A stretch of DNA of 64,000 nt from Bradyrhizobiaceae bacterium (lineage in GTDB: Bacteria > Pseudomonadota > Alphaproteobacteria > Rhizobiales > Xanthobacteraceae): positions 118,775-182,774 of the forward strand of contig JADYXZ010000006.1 of assembly GCA_020853885.1 (NCBI GenBank). Direction: 5' to 3'. The position numbers and the translations under genes are program-made. This document shows positions 7,217-14,984 of the stretch, in pieces (positions within the stretch are counted from its first letter, which is position 1; every line of letters begins with the position of its first letter). The notes beneath the pieces are model-generated. The model was not told the DNA's origin. It was given only the letters and a program-made list of their open reading frames with translations, and made no database searches.

Positions 7217-7726
7217 ATGAGTATGTTCACAGGGTTTGCGTCGCGAGCGAACCTCGCACGCATCGCCGGCACGTCGGCGCTGAGCGCGGCGGCATTGGCC
7301 GCGTTCTCGATCGCGGAGCCGGCACAAAGCGCCGATTTCGAATATCGGTATGGTGAGCGCTACGACTACCAGGTGCCCGTCGCTCCGCAGCCGCGCTACG
7401 GCGAGTACTACGAATACCGCGTGCCCGCGGCGCCGGAGCACTACGGCGAGCCGCGCGAATACCGCGTGGTCATCTATCCGGTGAAGCCGCGCTACGAGCA
7501 CTACGGCTATTCGCCCGCCTATCCGCCGCGCGGCTACGGCGAGCAATACTACGGGTCCGAATATGCGCCTGCCGGCGTGGAGCGCCGCTATGCGCCGCGG
7601 CCGGTCTATAGCGAGGCGCGCGTGGAGCGCCGCTACGTCGAAGTGCCCTATGAGCCTTATGGCCGCGCGCTGGAGCCGGAGCCCTTGCTGCCGCCCGCGC
7701 CGGTCGGCCCGCCGTCGCGGTGGTGA
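7217..7726 (+). CDS. secreted Tyr/Pro/Arg-rich protein
   Basis: A 169-residue protein with a signal peptide (hydrophobic Ala-rich stretch to about residue 37, ending AEPAQSA). The mature part is low-complexity, with repeated units such as YGE.YEYRVP and RRYxEVPYEPYG and a high content of Tyr, Pro, Arg and Glu. It resembles small periplasmic proteins common in Bradyrhizobium-type genomes that have no known function. Start at 7217 follows GGAGG. It sits between terminase and portal, where canonical GTA clusters have no gene, so it looks like an insertion. Confidence 0.65.
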   Translation: MSMFTGFASRANLARIAGTSALSAAALAAFSIAEPAQSADFEYRYGERYDYQVPVAPQPRYGEYYEYRVPAAPEHYGEPREYRVVIYPVKPRYEHYGYSPAYPPRGYGEQYYGSEYAPAGVERRYAPRPVYSEARVERRYVEVPYEPYGRALEPEPLLPPAPVGPPSRW

Positions 7727-7746
7727 TTCCCGGCGCGCTATTGATC

Positions 7747-7841
7747 GGCCTCATGGTGAGGAGCACGCGAAGCGTGCGTCTCGAACCATGAGGCCGCCTC
7801 ATCCTTCGAGACGCGGGCTTCGCCCGCTCCTCAGGATGAGG
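7747..7841. repeat. CCTCATCCTTCGAGACG-type palindromic repeats (pair)
   Basis: Units 7747-7795 (arms GGCCTCATGG / CCATGAGGCC) and 7797-7841 (CCTCATCC / GGATGAGG) are adjacent. Each has a small GC hairpin as loop. Confidence 0.8.
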
Positions 7842-7879
7842 GCGGATAGCTCATTCTCGTCCCAAGAGGAAAATAATCC

Positions 7880-7908
7880 TTGACAGCGTAACGCTGCTGT
7901 GGCACTGT
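7880..7908 (+). promoter_or_regulatory. weak promoter candidate upstream of portal
   Basis: TTGACAGCG at 7880-7888 matches the nine bases of the candidate promoter at 5283, but no good -10 hexamer follows (CACTGT at 17-base spacing). Possibly an internal start for the portal gene. Confidence 0.2.
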
Positions 7909-7967
7909 ATTGCCACGCTGAAGAATTGCGTTCGCGGCGAACGCTCAAGCGACTCACAAAATTAAGT

Positions 7968-8176
7968 CGTCATGGCCGGGCCGGCGCGCTGGCGAGCGAA
8001 GCGAGCGGCCAGCGCGGCGTTCAAACGCTTCTTGCCGCGACAGCGGGCGTTTTGGCGCGCCGAGACCCGGCCATCCACGTCTTGGCTCCACGCTCGAAAG
8101 GTGTGGATCACCGGGTCTCGCAGCGTCAACCGCTCGCGCTGACGCGCTCGCGGGACGCTGCGGCCCGGTGATGACG
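7968..8176. repeat. CGTCATSGCCGGG-type palindromic repeat, expanded
   Basis: Ends CGTCATGGCCGGG (from 7968) and CCCGGTGATGACG (to 8176), with inner complementary parts GAGACCCGGCCATCCACG and GTGGATCACCGGGTCTCG. The loop and arms carry extra GC-rich hairpins. Family members: 12611-12702, 18497-18590, 30151-30380. Together with 7747-7841 this fills the 485-base gap between 7726 and the portal. Confidence 0.75.
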
Positions 8177-8211
8177 AAATCAGGTGCGCCGAAAAGATAG
8201 AGAACTTCAAA

Positions 8212-9390
8212 ATGCAAATCCCGTTTGCCAGCCTGTTCCGCCGCACAGCGCTGCCCGAGCAGAAGGCGAGCCGCACCGGCGCGCTCGTGGCGCTCTTCAC
8301 CGAGGGCAGGGCGCGCTGGACGCCGCGCGACTATGCGCAGCTCGCCCGCGAGGGCTATCAGCGTAACCCGATCGCCTATCGCTGCGTGCGCATGATCGCG
8401 GAAAGCCTGGCCGGGCTGCCGCTCGTGCTGATGGAGGGCGCCCGCGAGCTCGACGCGCATCCCTTGCTCGATCTCCTCGCGCGGCCGAACCAGCGCCAGG
8501 CCGGCGCCGGGTTGCTCGAGTCGGTCGCGGGCTTCCTGCTCGTTTCCGGCAACGCCTATCTCGAGCTCGTCTCCGTCGCGGGCGCGCCGCGCGAGCTGCA
8601 CGCGCTGCGCCCCGACCGCATGAAGCTCGTGCCGGGCGCCGAAGGCTGGCCGGAGAGCTACGAATATAGTGTGGCGGGCCGGAGCGTCCGCTTCGACATG
8701 CGCGAGACGCCGCCGCCCATCCTGCATCTTTCGCTCTTCCATCCGGGCGACGACCACTACGGCTTCTCGCCGCTCGAAGCTTCGGCCATGGCGCTTGACT
8801 TGCACAACGCGGCCGCCGCCTGGAACAAGGCGCTGCTCGACAACGCCGCGCGGCCTTCCGGCGCGCTCGTCTATTCCGCGGGCGGCGGCAATCTTTCCGA
8901 GGAGCAGTTCGAACGCTTGAAGCAGGAGCTGGAAAGCAATTTCCAGGGTGCCGCGAACGCGGGCCGGCCGTTCTTGCTCGAAGGCGGGCTCGACTGGAAG
9001 GCGCTCTCGCTCTCGCCCAAGGACATGGACTTCATCGAGGCGAAGAACGCGGCGGCGCGCGAGATCGCGCTGGCGTTCGGCGTGCCGCCGATGCTGCTCG
9101 GCATTCCCGGCGACAACACTTATGCCAATTACGCGGAGGCGAACCGCGCGCTCTACCGCCAGACCGTCTTGCCGCTTGCGGGCAAGATCTTCGATGCGCT
9201 CGCGGCCTGGCTCGCGCCGGCGTTCGGGGAAGGGCCGACCGGGCAGGGAACGAGTTTGAGACTCGTGCCCGACCTCGATCAAGTGTCCGCGCTCGCTTCA
9301 GAACGCGAGTCGCTGTGGAAGCGCGTGAACGAGGCGGGCTTTCTCACCGATGACGAGAAGCGCGCCGCCGTCGGCTATGGCCCGCGCTAA
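8212..9390 (+). CDS. GTA portal protein, HK97 family (g3)
   Basis: A 392-residue phage portal. The N-terminal part has the family features VALFTEGRARWTPRDYAQLAREG and the RNPIAYRCVRMIAESLAGLPL helix. The middle has LHPDRMKLVPG-like and HYGFSPLEASAMALDLHNAAA segments, and the C-terminal stem region has FGVPPMLLGIPGDNTYANYAEANRAL. Twelve copies form the ring through which terminase packs DNA. The gene is full length with the start ATG at 8212. Terminase and portal are separated by 1.1 kb of insertion instead of being adjacent. Confidence 0.95.
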   Translation: MQIPFASLFRRTALPEQKASRTGALVALFTEGRARWTPRDYAQLAREGYQRNPIAYRCVRMIAESLAGLPLVLMEGARELDAHPLLDLLARPNQRQAGAGLLESVAGFLLVSGNAYLELVSVAGAPRELHALRPDRMKLVPGAEGWPESYEYSVAGRSVRFDMRETPPPILHLSLFHPGDDHYGFSPLEASAMALDLHNAAAAWNKALLDNAARPSGALVYSAGGGNLSEEQFERLKQELESNFQGAANAGRPFLLEGGLDWKALSLSPKDMDFIEAKNAAAREIALAFGVPPMLLGIPGDNTYANYAEANRALYRQTVLPLAGKIFDALAAWLAPAFGEGPTGQGTSLRLVPDLDQVSALASERESLWKRVNEAGFLTDDEKRAAVGYGPR

Positions 9391-9419
9391 AGCGCGATGA
9401 CTTGAAGTTGGCGCATCCC

Positions 9420-9594
9420 GGCGTCATTGCGAGCCAACGGGTCCGCGCTTCGCGCGGCCCGATGACAGGCTCCGCGAAGCAATCCAGCGCATGTTCCGGC
9501 GAAGTGGACACCGGTTCGCCGCCAAGAACATGCGCCACGCAAATGCCGTCGATAAACTGGATTGCTTCGGCGCTACGCGCCTCGCAATGACGGC
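9420..9594. repeat. CGTCATTGCGAG-type palindromic repeat with nested palindrome
   Basis: Outer arms CGTCATTGCGAG..GCAATCCAGCG and CTGGATTGCTTCG..CGCAATGACG. It lies between the ends of the portal gene and the convergent oxidoreductase gene. The loop holds a second palindrome at 9489-9533. Confidence 0.8.
9489..9533. repeat. 45-bp GCATGTTC palindrome inside the loop of another repeat
   Basis: Arms GCATGTTCCGGCGAA and TTCGCCGCCAAGAACATGC around GTGGACACCGG. It interrupts the loop of the 9420-9594 repeat. Confidence 0.75.
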
Positions 9595-9595
9595 G

Positions 9596-11962
9596 CTATT
9601 CCGCCGCGAGAACCTCGGGGGCGTCCTCGGCCAGTTCAGTGCCCGCGGCGGGCATGTCCGGATCGGGCATCTGCACCGGCCATGTCGCCTTGTCCGTGTC
9701 CAGCCATCGCAGGATCGCCCGCGCGGCGCGGCGGCCGGCGCCCATCGCCAGGATGACGGTGGCGCCGCCGGTGACGATGTCGCCGCCCGCAAAAATGCCG
9801 GGCAGGTTGGTGCACTGCGTTTCGCTGTCGACGGCGATGTTGCCCCGCTCGTTCAGCGCGAGACCGGGCGCCGAGCGCCCGATGATCGGATTGGGCTTGG
9901 TGCCCAGCGCATAGATCACGGTGTCGCACATGATCTCGACAAACTCGTTAAGCGGCACCGGCTTGCGGCGGCCACGCTCGTCCGGTTCGCCCAACGCCAT
10001 TTTCTCGACCCGCATCGCGCGCACGTTGTCGTCCTGGTCGAGCAGGATCTCGACCGGCGCATGCAGGAACAGGAACTCGATTCCTTCTTCCTTGGCATGA
10101 CGGATTTCTTCGACGCGGGCCGGCGACTCGGCTTCGGAGCGGCGATAGACGCAGCTCACGCTCGGCACGCCGAGACGCTTTGCGACGCGCAGGCAGTCCA
10201 TCGCGGTGTTGCCGGCGCCGATCACCACCACGTGCTCGCCGAAGTCGACCGGCGTTCCGAGATACGGAAAGCGGTCGCCGCCCATCAGGTTGACGCGAGT
10301 CAGGAACTCGTTTGCGGAATAGACCTGTCCCGCGTTCTCGCCGGGAATCCCGAGGAATGCCGGCGCGCCCGCGCCGGCGGCCACGAACACCGCGTCGTAG
10401 CCCATCTTCCCGGTCAGATCGGCGAGCGTGAACGTGCGGCCGATCACCTTGTTGATCTCGAAGCGGACGCCCATGTCCTTGAGGCGCTGCACCTCGCGGT
10501 CGATGATGTCGCGCGGCAGCCGGAAGCTCGGTATGCCGTATTGGAGCACGCCGCCGAGAACGTGCAGCGCTTCATATACCGTCACGCTCACGCCTGCGCG
10601 CACCAGGTCGGCCGCCGCCGCAAGGCCGGCCGGTCCCGACCCGACGATCGCGACGCGACCGATCGGCTGATCGAGCGCGACCGGCACGACGGGCGCGGGG
10701 CGCGCATGGTCGCCGATGAACCGTTCCAGCCGGCCGATGCCGACCGGCTCAAGCTTGCGCGTCTTGTTGCGCACGAGGATGCACTTGGCCTCGCATTGCG
10801 ACTCCTGCGGACAGACGCGGCCGCAGATCGACGGGAAGATGCTGGACTCGTGAATGGTCTGCAGCGCGCCGTCGACGTCGCGCAGCAGCAGCTTGCGGAT
10901 GAAGGTGGGAATATCGATGCCGACCGGGCAGCCTTCGACGCAGGTCGGCTTGGCGCACTGAATGCAGCGGTCGGCCTCGCGCAGCGCGTCGGCGATCGAG
11001 TAGCCGAGATTGACCTCCTCGAAATTCTGAATCCGCTCCTGCGCGTCGCGTTCCGGCATCGGCACTTTTTCGGCGGGGAGGGCCGAGAACTTCTTGTAGT
11101 TGCGCCGGCCCTTGACGATGAGCTGATCCTCGATCCCGCACACGCGGTCGAAATCCTCGCGCGCCTGCGCCTCCTGCCGGTGGAACCGCTTCTGCCGCGT
11201 ATGCAGTTCCTTGAAATCGATCTTGTGCGCGTCGAAGTCCGGCCCGTCGACGCAGGCGAACTTGACTTCATCGCCGACCGTGACCCGGCACGACCCGCAC
11301 ATGCCGGTCCCGTCGACCATGATCGTGTTGAGCGACACCATCGTCTTGACGCCGAACGGCCGCGTGGTCTCGGTGCAGGCGTGCATCATCGGCAACGGCC
11401 CGATGGCGATGACGAGATCGGGCTTGTCGCGCTCCAGCAGTTCCTTGAGCGGGCCGGTGACGAGCGCCTGCCGGCCGTAACTGCCGTCGTCGGTGCAGAT
11501 CACGAGCTCGTCGGCGTATTCGTTGAACCGGTCTTCCCAGAACACCAGATCCCTGGAGCGAAAACCTATGATTGCGGTGGTGCGGTTGCCGGCTTCCTTG
11601 AAGGCCCGCAGTTGCGGAAACACCGGCGCCACACCCAGCCCGCCGCCGACCAGGACCACATGACCGACACGATCGATGTGCTGCGGGAGTCCGAGCGGGC
11701 CGACGAAATCAAGAAACTGATCGCCTTGCTTGAAGTTGTCGCGCATCTCCTGCGTCGTCTTGCCAAGCGCCTGGATCACCATGGTGATCGTGCCGGCGTC
11801 GCGGTCGTAGTCGGCAACGGTCATCGGCACGCGTTCGCCGCCTTCGTAAAGGCGGAGCATGACGAAGTGGCCGGGCTGCGCCGACTGCGCCACGTCCGGG
11901 GCATGCACGTCCCACAGGAAGGTCGTGTCGGAGTAGGCTTCACGTCGGACGATCGAATACAT
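9596..11962 (-). CDS. NfnA-NfnB-type fused oxidoreductase (PyrK-like + glutamate synthase small-subunit-like)
   Basis: A 788-residue fusion. Residues about 1-265 are a PyrK/NfnA-like FAD, NAD(P)H and [2Fe-2S] module: MTVADYDRD, GGGLGVAPVFPQL, and the cluster region GTGMCGSCRVTVGDEVKFAC. Residues about 270-788 are like NfnB and GltD: two [4Fe-4S] motifs (CIQCAKPTCVEGCP and CGRVCPQESQCEAKC), then two nucleotide-binding folds (VGSGPAGLAAAADL and VIGAGNTAMDCLRVAKR) and the end motif GDIVTGGATVILAMGAGR. Separate NfnA and NfnB proteins link NADH, NADPH and ferredoxin by electron bifurcation; a one-chain form could do the same, but that is inferred. An alternative start at 11989 adds nine residues. 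It lies antisense inside the GTA cluster, between portal and protease. Confidence 0.85.
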   Translation of the reverse strand: MYSIVRREAYSDTTFLWDVHAPDVAQSAQPGHFVMLRLYEGGERVPMTVADYDRDAGTITMVIQALGKTTQEMRDNFKQGDQFLDFVGPLGLPQHIDRVGHVVLVGGGLGVAPVFPQLRAFKEAGNRTTAIIGFRSRDLVFWEDRFNEYADELVICTDDGSYGRQALVTGPLKELLERDKPDLVIAIGPLPMMHACTETTRPFGVKTMVSLNTIMVDGTGMCGSCRVTVGDEVKFACVDGPDFDAHKIDFKELHTRQKRFHRQEAQAREDFDRVCGIEDQLIVKGRRNYKKFSALPAEKVPMPERDAQERIQNFEEVNLGYSIADALREADRCIQCAKPTCVEGCPVGIDIPTFIRKLLLRDVDGALQTIHESSIFPSICGRVCPQESQCEAKCILVRNKTRKLEPVGIGRLERFIGDHARPAPVVPVALDQPIGRVAIVGSGPAGLAAAADLVRAGVSVTVYEALHVLGGVLQYGIPSFRLPRDIIDREVQRLKDMGVRFEINKVIGRTFTLADLTGKMGYDAVFVAAGAGAPAFLGIPGENAGQVYSANEFLTRVNLMGGDRFPYLGTPVDFGEHVVVIGAGNTAMDCLRVAKRLGVPSVSCVYRRSEAESPARVEEIRHAKEEGIEFLFLHAPVEILLDQDDNVRAMRVEKMALGEPDERGRRKPVPLNEFVEIMCDTVIYALGTKPNPIIGRSAPGLALNERGNIAVDSETQCTNLPGIFAGGDIVTGGATVILAMGAGRRAARAILRWLDTDKATWPVQMPDPDMPAAGTELAEDAPEVLAAE

Positions 11963-12429
11963 GGGCGATCTCAACCTGCCATTCGCCAAGGGCGCTGTGT
12001 TGGGGGCGCTGCGGCCGGACTCCGCGCGCGGCTCAAGTCACGCGGTCTGCGGAGCGCTGCCGGTGCGAAGGACCGCGCTGCCCGGCAGAACGGATTCTGA
12101 GCCCCGGGCCGGCCAACCGGGCCCCGGCCTGGTCCGCTGCGCCGACGCAGGAGTCCGCATCGGGGATGGTGCGCTGTGCGCGGGAGCGGAGGCGCCGGCC
12201 GGCACCTCTTGGCGTGCAGCCTGGCTGGGCTGAGAAAACCGGCATTGACGATCCTATTTGCAGGTATCGGAGCAAAGTGGGCCAATGTCGTCTTGGTGCC
12301 GCTCATATTCCTTGACAATGGTCAAGCAAACGGTCGTTCGCTTCAGCGCTTCGCCGCATATGCCGCGCCGAACGTCAGAGCGCCGTGCACTGAATAATTG
12401 CTGTCGACGCATTACCGGAGTGCCGCCAA
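11963..12429. other. long GC-rich gap upstream of the fused oxidoreductase
   Basis: 467 bases with no convincing gene. It contains a perfect inverted repeat CTTGAC-AATG-GTCAAG (12311-12326) that could be an operator or promoter element for the oxidoreductase, read leftwards, and several GC-rich hairpins in 12000-12240 that would lie in its leader. I do not recognise a known riboswitch consensus. Confidence 0.4.
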
Positions 12430-12609
12430 ATGGATGCGGTCATTGAGAGCGTCATCGCGCGCGGCGATCTCGCGCATCTCGCACTCTTCCTCTGGGCCGT
12501 GGGCGCGAGCGCGCTCGCCGCGCATGCGCTGAAGGAGCTCGCCGCCGCCGCGCGCCGCTTCGACGAGTTTGTCCGTGAGTTGGCGCGCTTCAACGCGAGA
12601 CACAAATAG
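12430..12609 (+). CDS. small membrane protein between portal and protease (g3.5 position)
   Basis: A 59-residue protein, MDAVIESVIARGDLAH followed by one hydrophobic segment (residues about 16-34, LALFLWAVGASALAAHAL) and an amphipathic charged C-terminal helix (AAARRFDEFVRELARFN). A single-pass protein with a cytoplasmic charged tail is expected. RcGTA also has a tiny gene at this position, but I cannot show homology. Codon use matches the neighbours. A palindromic repeat follows one base after the stop. Confidence 0.6.
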   Translation: MDAVIESVIARGDLAHLALFLWAVGASALAAHALKELAAAARRFDEFVRELARFNARHK

Positions 12610-12610
12610 T

Positions 12611-12702
12611 CGTCATCGCCGGGCTTGACCCGGCGATCCATACGGAAGAGCAGCGAGTGCGGCATTGCCGCGTGGATGCCCGGGTCAAGCCCGGGCATGA
12701 CG
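12611..12702. repeat. CGTCATSGCCGGG-type palindromic repeat
   Basis: Arms CGTCATCGCCGGGCTTGACC and GGGTCAAGCCCGGGCATGAC, with inner GGCGATCCA and TGGATGCC. Nearly complete member of the family. Confidence 0.85.
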
Positions 12703-12730
12703 CAAAAATTCAATTGAACGGATTTATCGT

Positions 12731-12970
12731 ATGCCCCCGCGCATCCGCTCGTTCTTTTCGCGCCCGCCCTATGCGCGCGAGGAGAAGGCAAAGACGTCCG
12801 CACCCGAGGCGCCGAAGGTGTTCCGCGAGTTCGTGGAGACACTGCAGCGGCTCGACGCCGCCCGCGCGCCGGCGAAGCGCGCAGGCGCGCCGCGCACCGC
12901 GCGCAAACGCCGCCATGTCGGCAACGGCCACGCCCGCCCGCAATCCCGCACCCGGAGGCGACCACAATGA
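12731..12970 (+). CDS. small basic protein upstream of the prohead protease
   Basis: A 79-residue very basic protein. A helical stretch (PKVFREFVETLQRLDAAR) is followed by an Arg/Ala/Pro-rich tail. Its stop overlaps the protease start (ATGA at 12967-12970), which points to translational coupling and supports it as a real gene. It could be a scaffold-like or DNA-associated head protein, but no family is recognised. Confidence 0.55.
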   Translation: MPPRIRSFFSRPPYAREEKAKTSAPEAPKVFREFVETLQRLDAARAPAKRAGAPRTARKRRHVGNGHARPQSRTRRRPQ

Positions 12971-13503
12971 ACGCGCCTGCACTTGCCAACGAAACCAAAG
13001 CCGTCGCCTGCGATCTCAAGGCGGTGGAGCCGGACGGCACGTTCTCCGGCTACGCGAGCCGCTTCAACGTGGTCGATCTCGGCCGCGACCTGGTGCTGCC
13101 CGGCGCCTTCGCCGAAAGCCTCGCGCGCCGCGGCCCGCGCGGGATCAAGATGCTCTTTCAGCACGACCCGGCGGAGCCGATCGGCGTCTGGCTCGAGGTG
13201 CGCGAGGACGCGCACGGCCTGTTCGCCCGCGGCCGCATTTTGCCGGAAGTGGAGCGCGGCCGCGAGGTGCTCGCGCTCATGCGCGCCGGCGCCCTCGACG
13301 GCCTCTCCATCGGCTTCCGCACGGTCGAGGGCCGCAGCGATCCCAAGTCCGGCGTGCGCCGCCTCTCGCGCGTGGATCTGTGGGAGATTTCCGTCGTCAC
13401 GTTTCCGATGCTGCCCGAGGCGCGCGTCTCCGCGGTGAAGAGCGAGGCCGACTTGCGCCTCGCCGCCGCCATCCGTCGCGCCGCGCGGGCGTTTAATCGA
13501 TAA
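12967..13503 (+). CDS. GTA prohead protease, HK97 family (g4)
   Basis: A 178-residue serine protease of the HK97 prohead type (MEROPS U35-like). Visible features are GTFSGYASRFNVVDLGRD, the catalytic His in LFQHDPAEPIG (His66) and the catalytic Ser in DGLSIGFRT (Ser114). The segment LWEISVVTFPMLPEA is the usual late strand. It processes the capsid N-terminus during maturation. Directly upstream of the capsid gene, as in other GTAs, but with a palindromic repeat between them. Confidence 0.93.
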   Translation: MNAPALANETKAVACDLKAVEPDGTFSGYASRFNVVDLGRDLVLPGAFAESLARRGPRGIKMLFQHDPAEPIGVWLEVREDAHGLFARGRILPEVERGREVLALMRAGALDGLSIGFRTVEGRSDPKSGVRRLSRVDLWEISVVTFPMLPEARVSAVKSEADLRLAAAIRRAARAFNR

Positions 13504-13504
13504 T

Positions 13505-13652
13505 CGTCATCCCGGGCGCGGCGCAGCACGCGCGGCAGCGCGCGGTGCGCCGCAGACCCGGGATCGCTTTCCACTTGCTGAGAACGATCCCGGATCAGCG
13601 CTGCACCACGTCGCGCATACGCGCTCCGTGCTGCAGCACATTCGGGATGACA
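13505..13652. repeat. CGTCATCCCGGG-type palindromic repeat
   Basis: Begins CGTCATCCCGGGCGC and contains CAGACCCGGGATCG and GAACGATCCCGG, ending ATTCGGGATGAC. A compound hairpin filling the gap between protease and capsid genes. Confidence 0.8.
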
Positions 13653-13676
13653 GTCACAATTCAACGAGGACAAACC

Positions 13677-14924
13677 ATGGAACACATCCCCGCCGCCCCC
13701 GAAACCAAGTCCGCCGATCTCGCGTCGGCGTTCGACGAATTCATGCGCAACTTCGAAGCCTTCAAGGAGCAGAACGACGGCCGCATCGCACAAATCGAGA
13801 AGAAGACCGCCGATCCGCTCACCGACGAGAAGGTGATGAAGATCGGCATGGCACTCGACGCCAACAAGCGCGTGCTCGACGAACTCGTCCTGAAATCGCG
13901 CCGGCCCGCGCTCGGACGCGAAAGCAAGGTGCTCTCCGCCGCCGAGCTCGAGCACCGCTCCGCCTTCGACGCCTATGTGCGCCACGGCGAGGCCACCGGC
14001 CTGAAGCGGCTCGAAGGCAAGGCCCTCGCGGTGTCCACCGGCAGCGGCGCCGACGGCGGCTTCCTGGTGCCGGAGGAGACCGAGCGCGAGATCGGCCGCC
14101 GGCTTGCGCAGGTGAGCCCGATCCGCGCGATCGCCGGCCATCGCGAGGTGTCCTCGAACGTCTATCGCAAGCCGTTCCTCATCACCGGCGCCGCCTCGGG
14201 CTGGGTCGGCGAGACCGCCGCGCGCCCGCAGACCGACAGCCCGACGCTCGCCGAGCTTTCGTTCCCGACCCTGGAGCTCTACGCGATGCCGGCGGCGACG
14301 CAGACGCTCCTCGACGACAGCGCCGTCAACATCGACGAGTGGATCGCCAGCGAGATCGACACCGTGTTCGCCGAGCAGGAGGGCACGGCGTTCGTCGCCG
14401 GCGACGGCAACAACAAGCCGAAGGGCTTCCTCGCCTACACCACGGTCGCCGAGAGCGCCTGGGAATGGGGCAAGCTCGGCTTCGTGCTGACCGGCGCCGA
14501 CGGCGGTTTCGCCGCGAGCGATCCGTCCGACGCGCTCGTCGATCTCGTCTATGCGCTGAAGGCGGGCTACCGCCAGAACGGCACGTTCGTCATGAACCGC
14601 CGCACGCAGGCCGAGATCCGCAAGCTGAAGGACGACGCCGGCAACTACATCTGGCAGCCGCCGGCGGTCGCGGGCGGGCAGGCGACGCTCATGGGCTTCC
14701 CCGTGGCCGAGGCCGAGGACATGCCCGACATCGACGACGACTCGCTCTCGGTCGCGTTCGGCGATTTCCGCCGCGGCTATCTCGTGGTGGACCGCATGGG
14801 CGTGCGCGTGTTGCGCGATCCCTATTCGGCCAAGCCCTACGTGCTGTTCTACGTGACGAAGCGCGTGGGCGGCGGCGTCGCCGACTTCGACGCGATCAAG
14901 CTCTTGAAGTTCGCAGCGGCGTGA
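13677..14924 (+). CDS. GTA major capsid protein, HK97 fold (g5)
   Basis: A 415-residue capsid protein. The N-terminal about 110 residues are helical and charged (the delta/scaffold region removed by the protease). The mature part starts near the Ser-Thr-Gly stretch STGSGADGGFLVPEE, a typical HK97 start. Later landmarks are QTLLDDSAVNIDEWIASEID, FVAGDGNNKPKGFL and GDFRRGYLVVDRMGVRVLRDP. Several hundred copies form the head. Start at 13677 follows GAGGA. Confidence 0.95.
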   Translation: MEHIPAAPETKSADLASAFDEFMRNFEAFKEQNDGRIAQIEKKTADPLTDEKVMKIGMALDANKRVLDELVLKSRRPALGRESKVLSAAELEHRSAFDAYVRHGEATGLKRLEGKALAVSTGSGADGGFLVPEETEREIGRRLAQVSPIRAIAGHREVSSNVYRKPFLITGAASGWVGETAARPQTDSPTLAELSFPTLELYAMPAATQTLLDDSAVNIDEWIASEIDTVFAEQEGTAFVAGDGNNKPKGFLAYTTVAESAWEWGKLGFVLTGADGGFAASDPSDALVDLVYALKAGYRQNGTFVMNRRTQAEIRKLKDDAGNYIWQPPAVAGGQATLMGFPVAEAEDMPDIDDDSLSVAFGDFRRGYLVVDRMGVRVLRDPYSAKPYVLFYVTKRVGGGVADFDAIKLLKFAAA

Positions 14925-14954
14925 TCATCCGACGAGATCATGCCAATCAAGGGG

Positions 14955-14984
14955 GCCCGACTTAGGAAAGAGTCCTAGTCGGGC
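14955..14984. terminator. hairpin after capsid gene, overlapping the convergent gene end
   Basis: GCCCGACTTAGGA pairs with TCCTAGTCGGGC with one bulged T. It lies after the capsid stop and includes the stop codon of the convergent DUF2235 gene, so it could act in both directions. Confidence 0.5.

Noticed and set aside
9491..12100. An 869-codon plus-strand frame across the oxidoreductase gene
   Set aside because: Antisense shadow of a gene with clear iron-sulfur and nucleotide motifs.
11990..12240. Riboswitch in the leader of the fused oxidoreductase
   Set aside because: Several hairpins are possible, but no known consensus core could be matched by eye.
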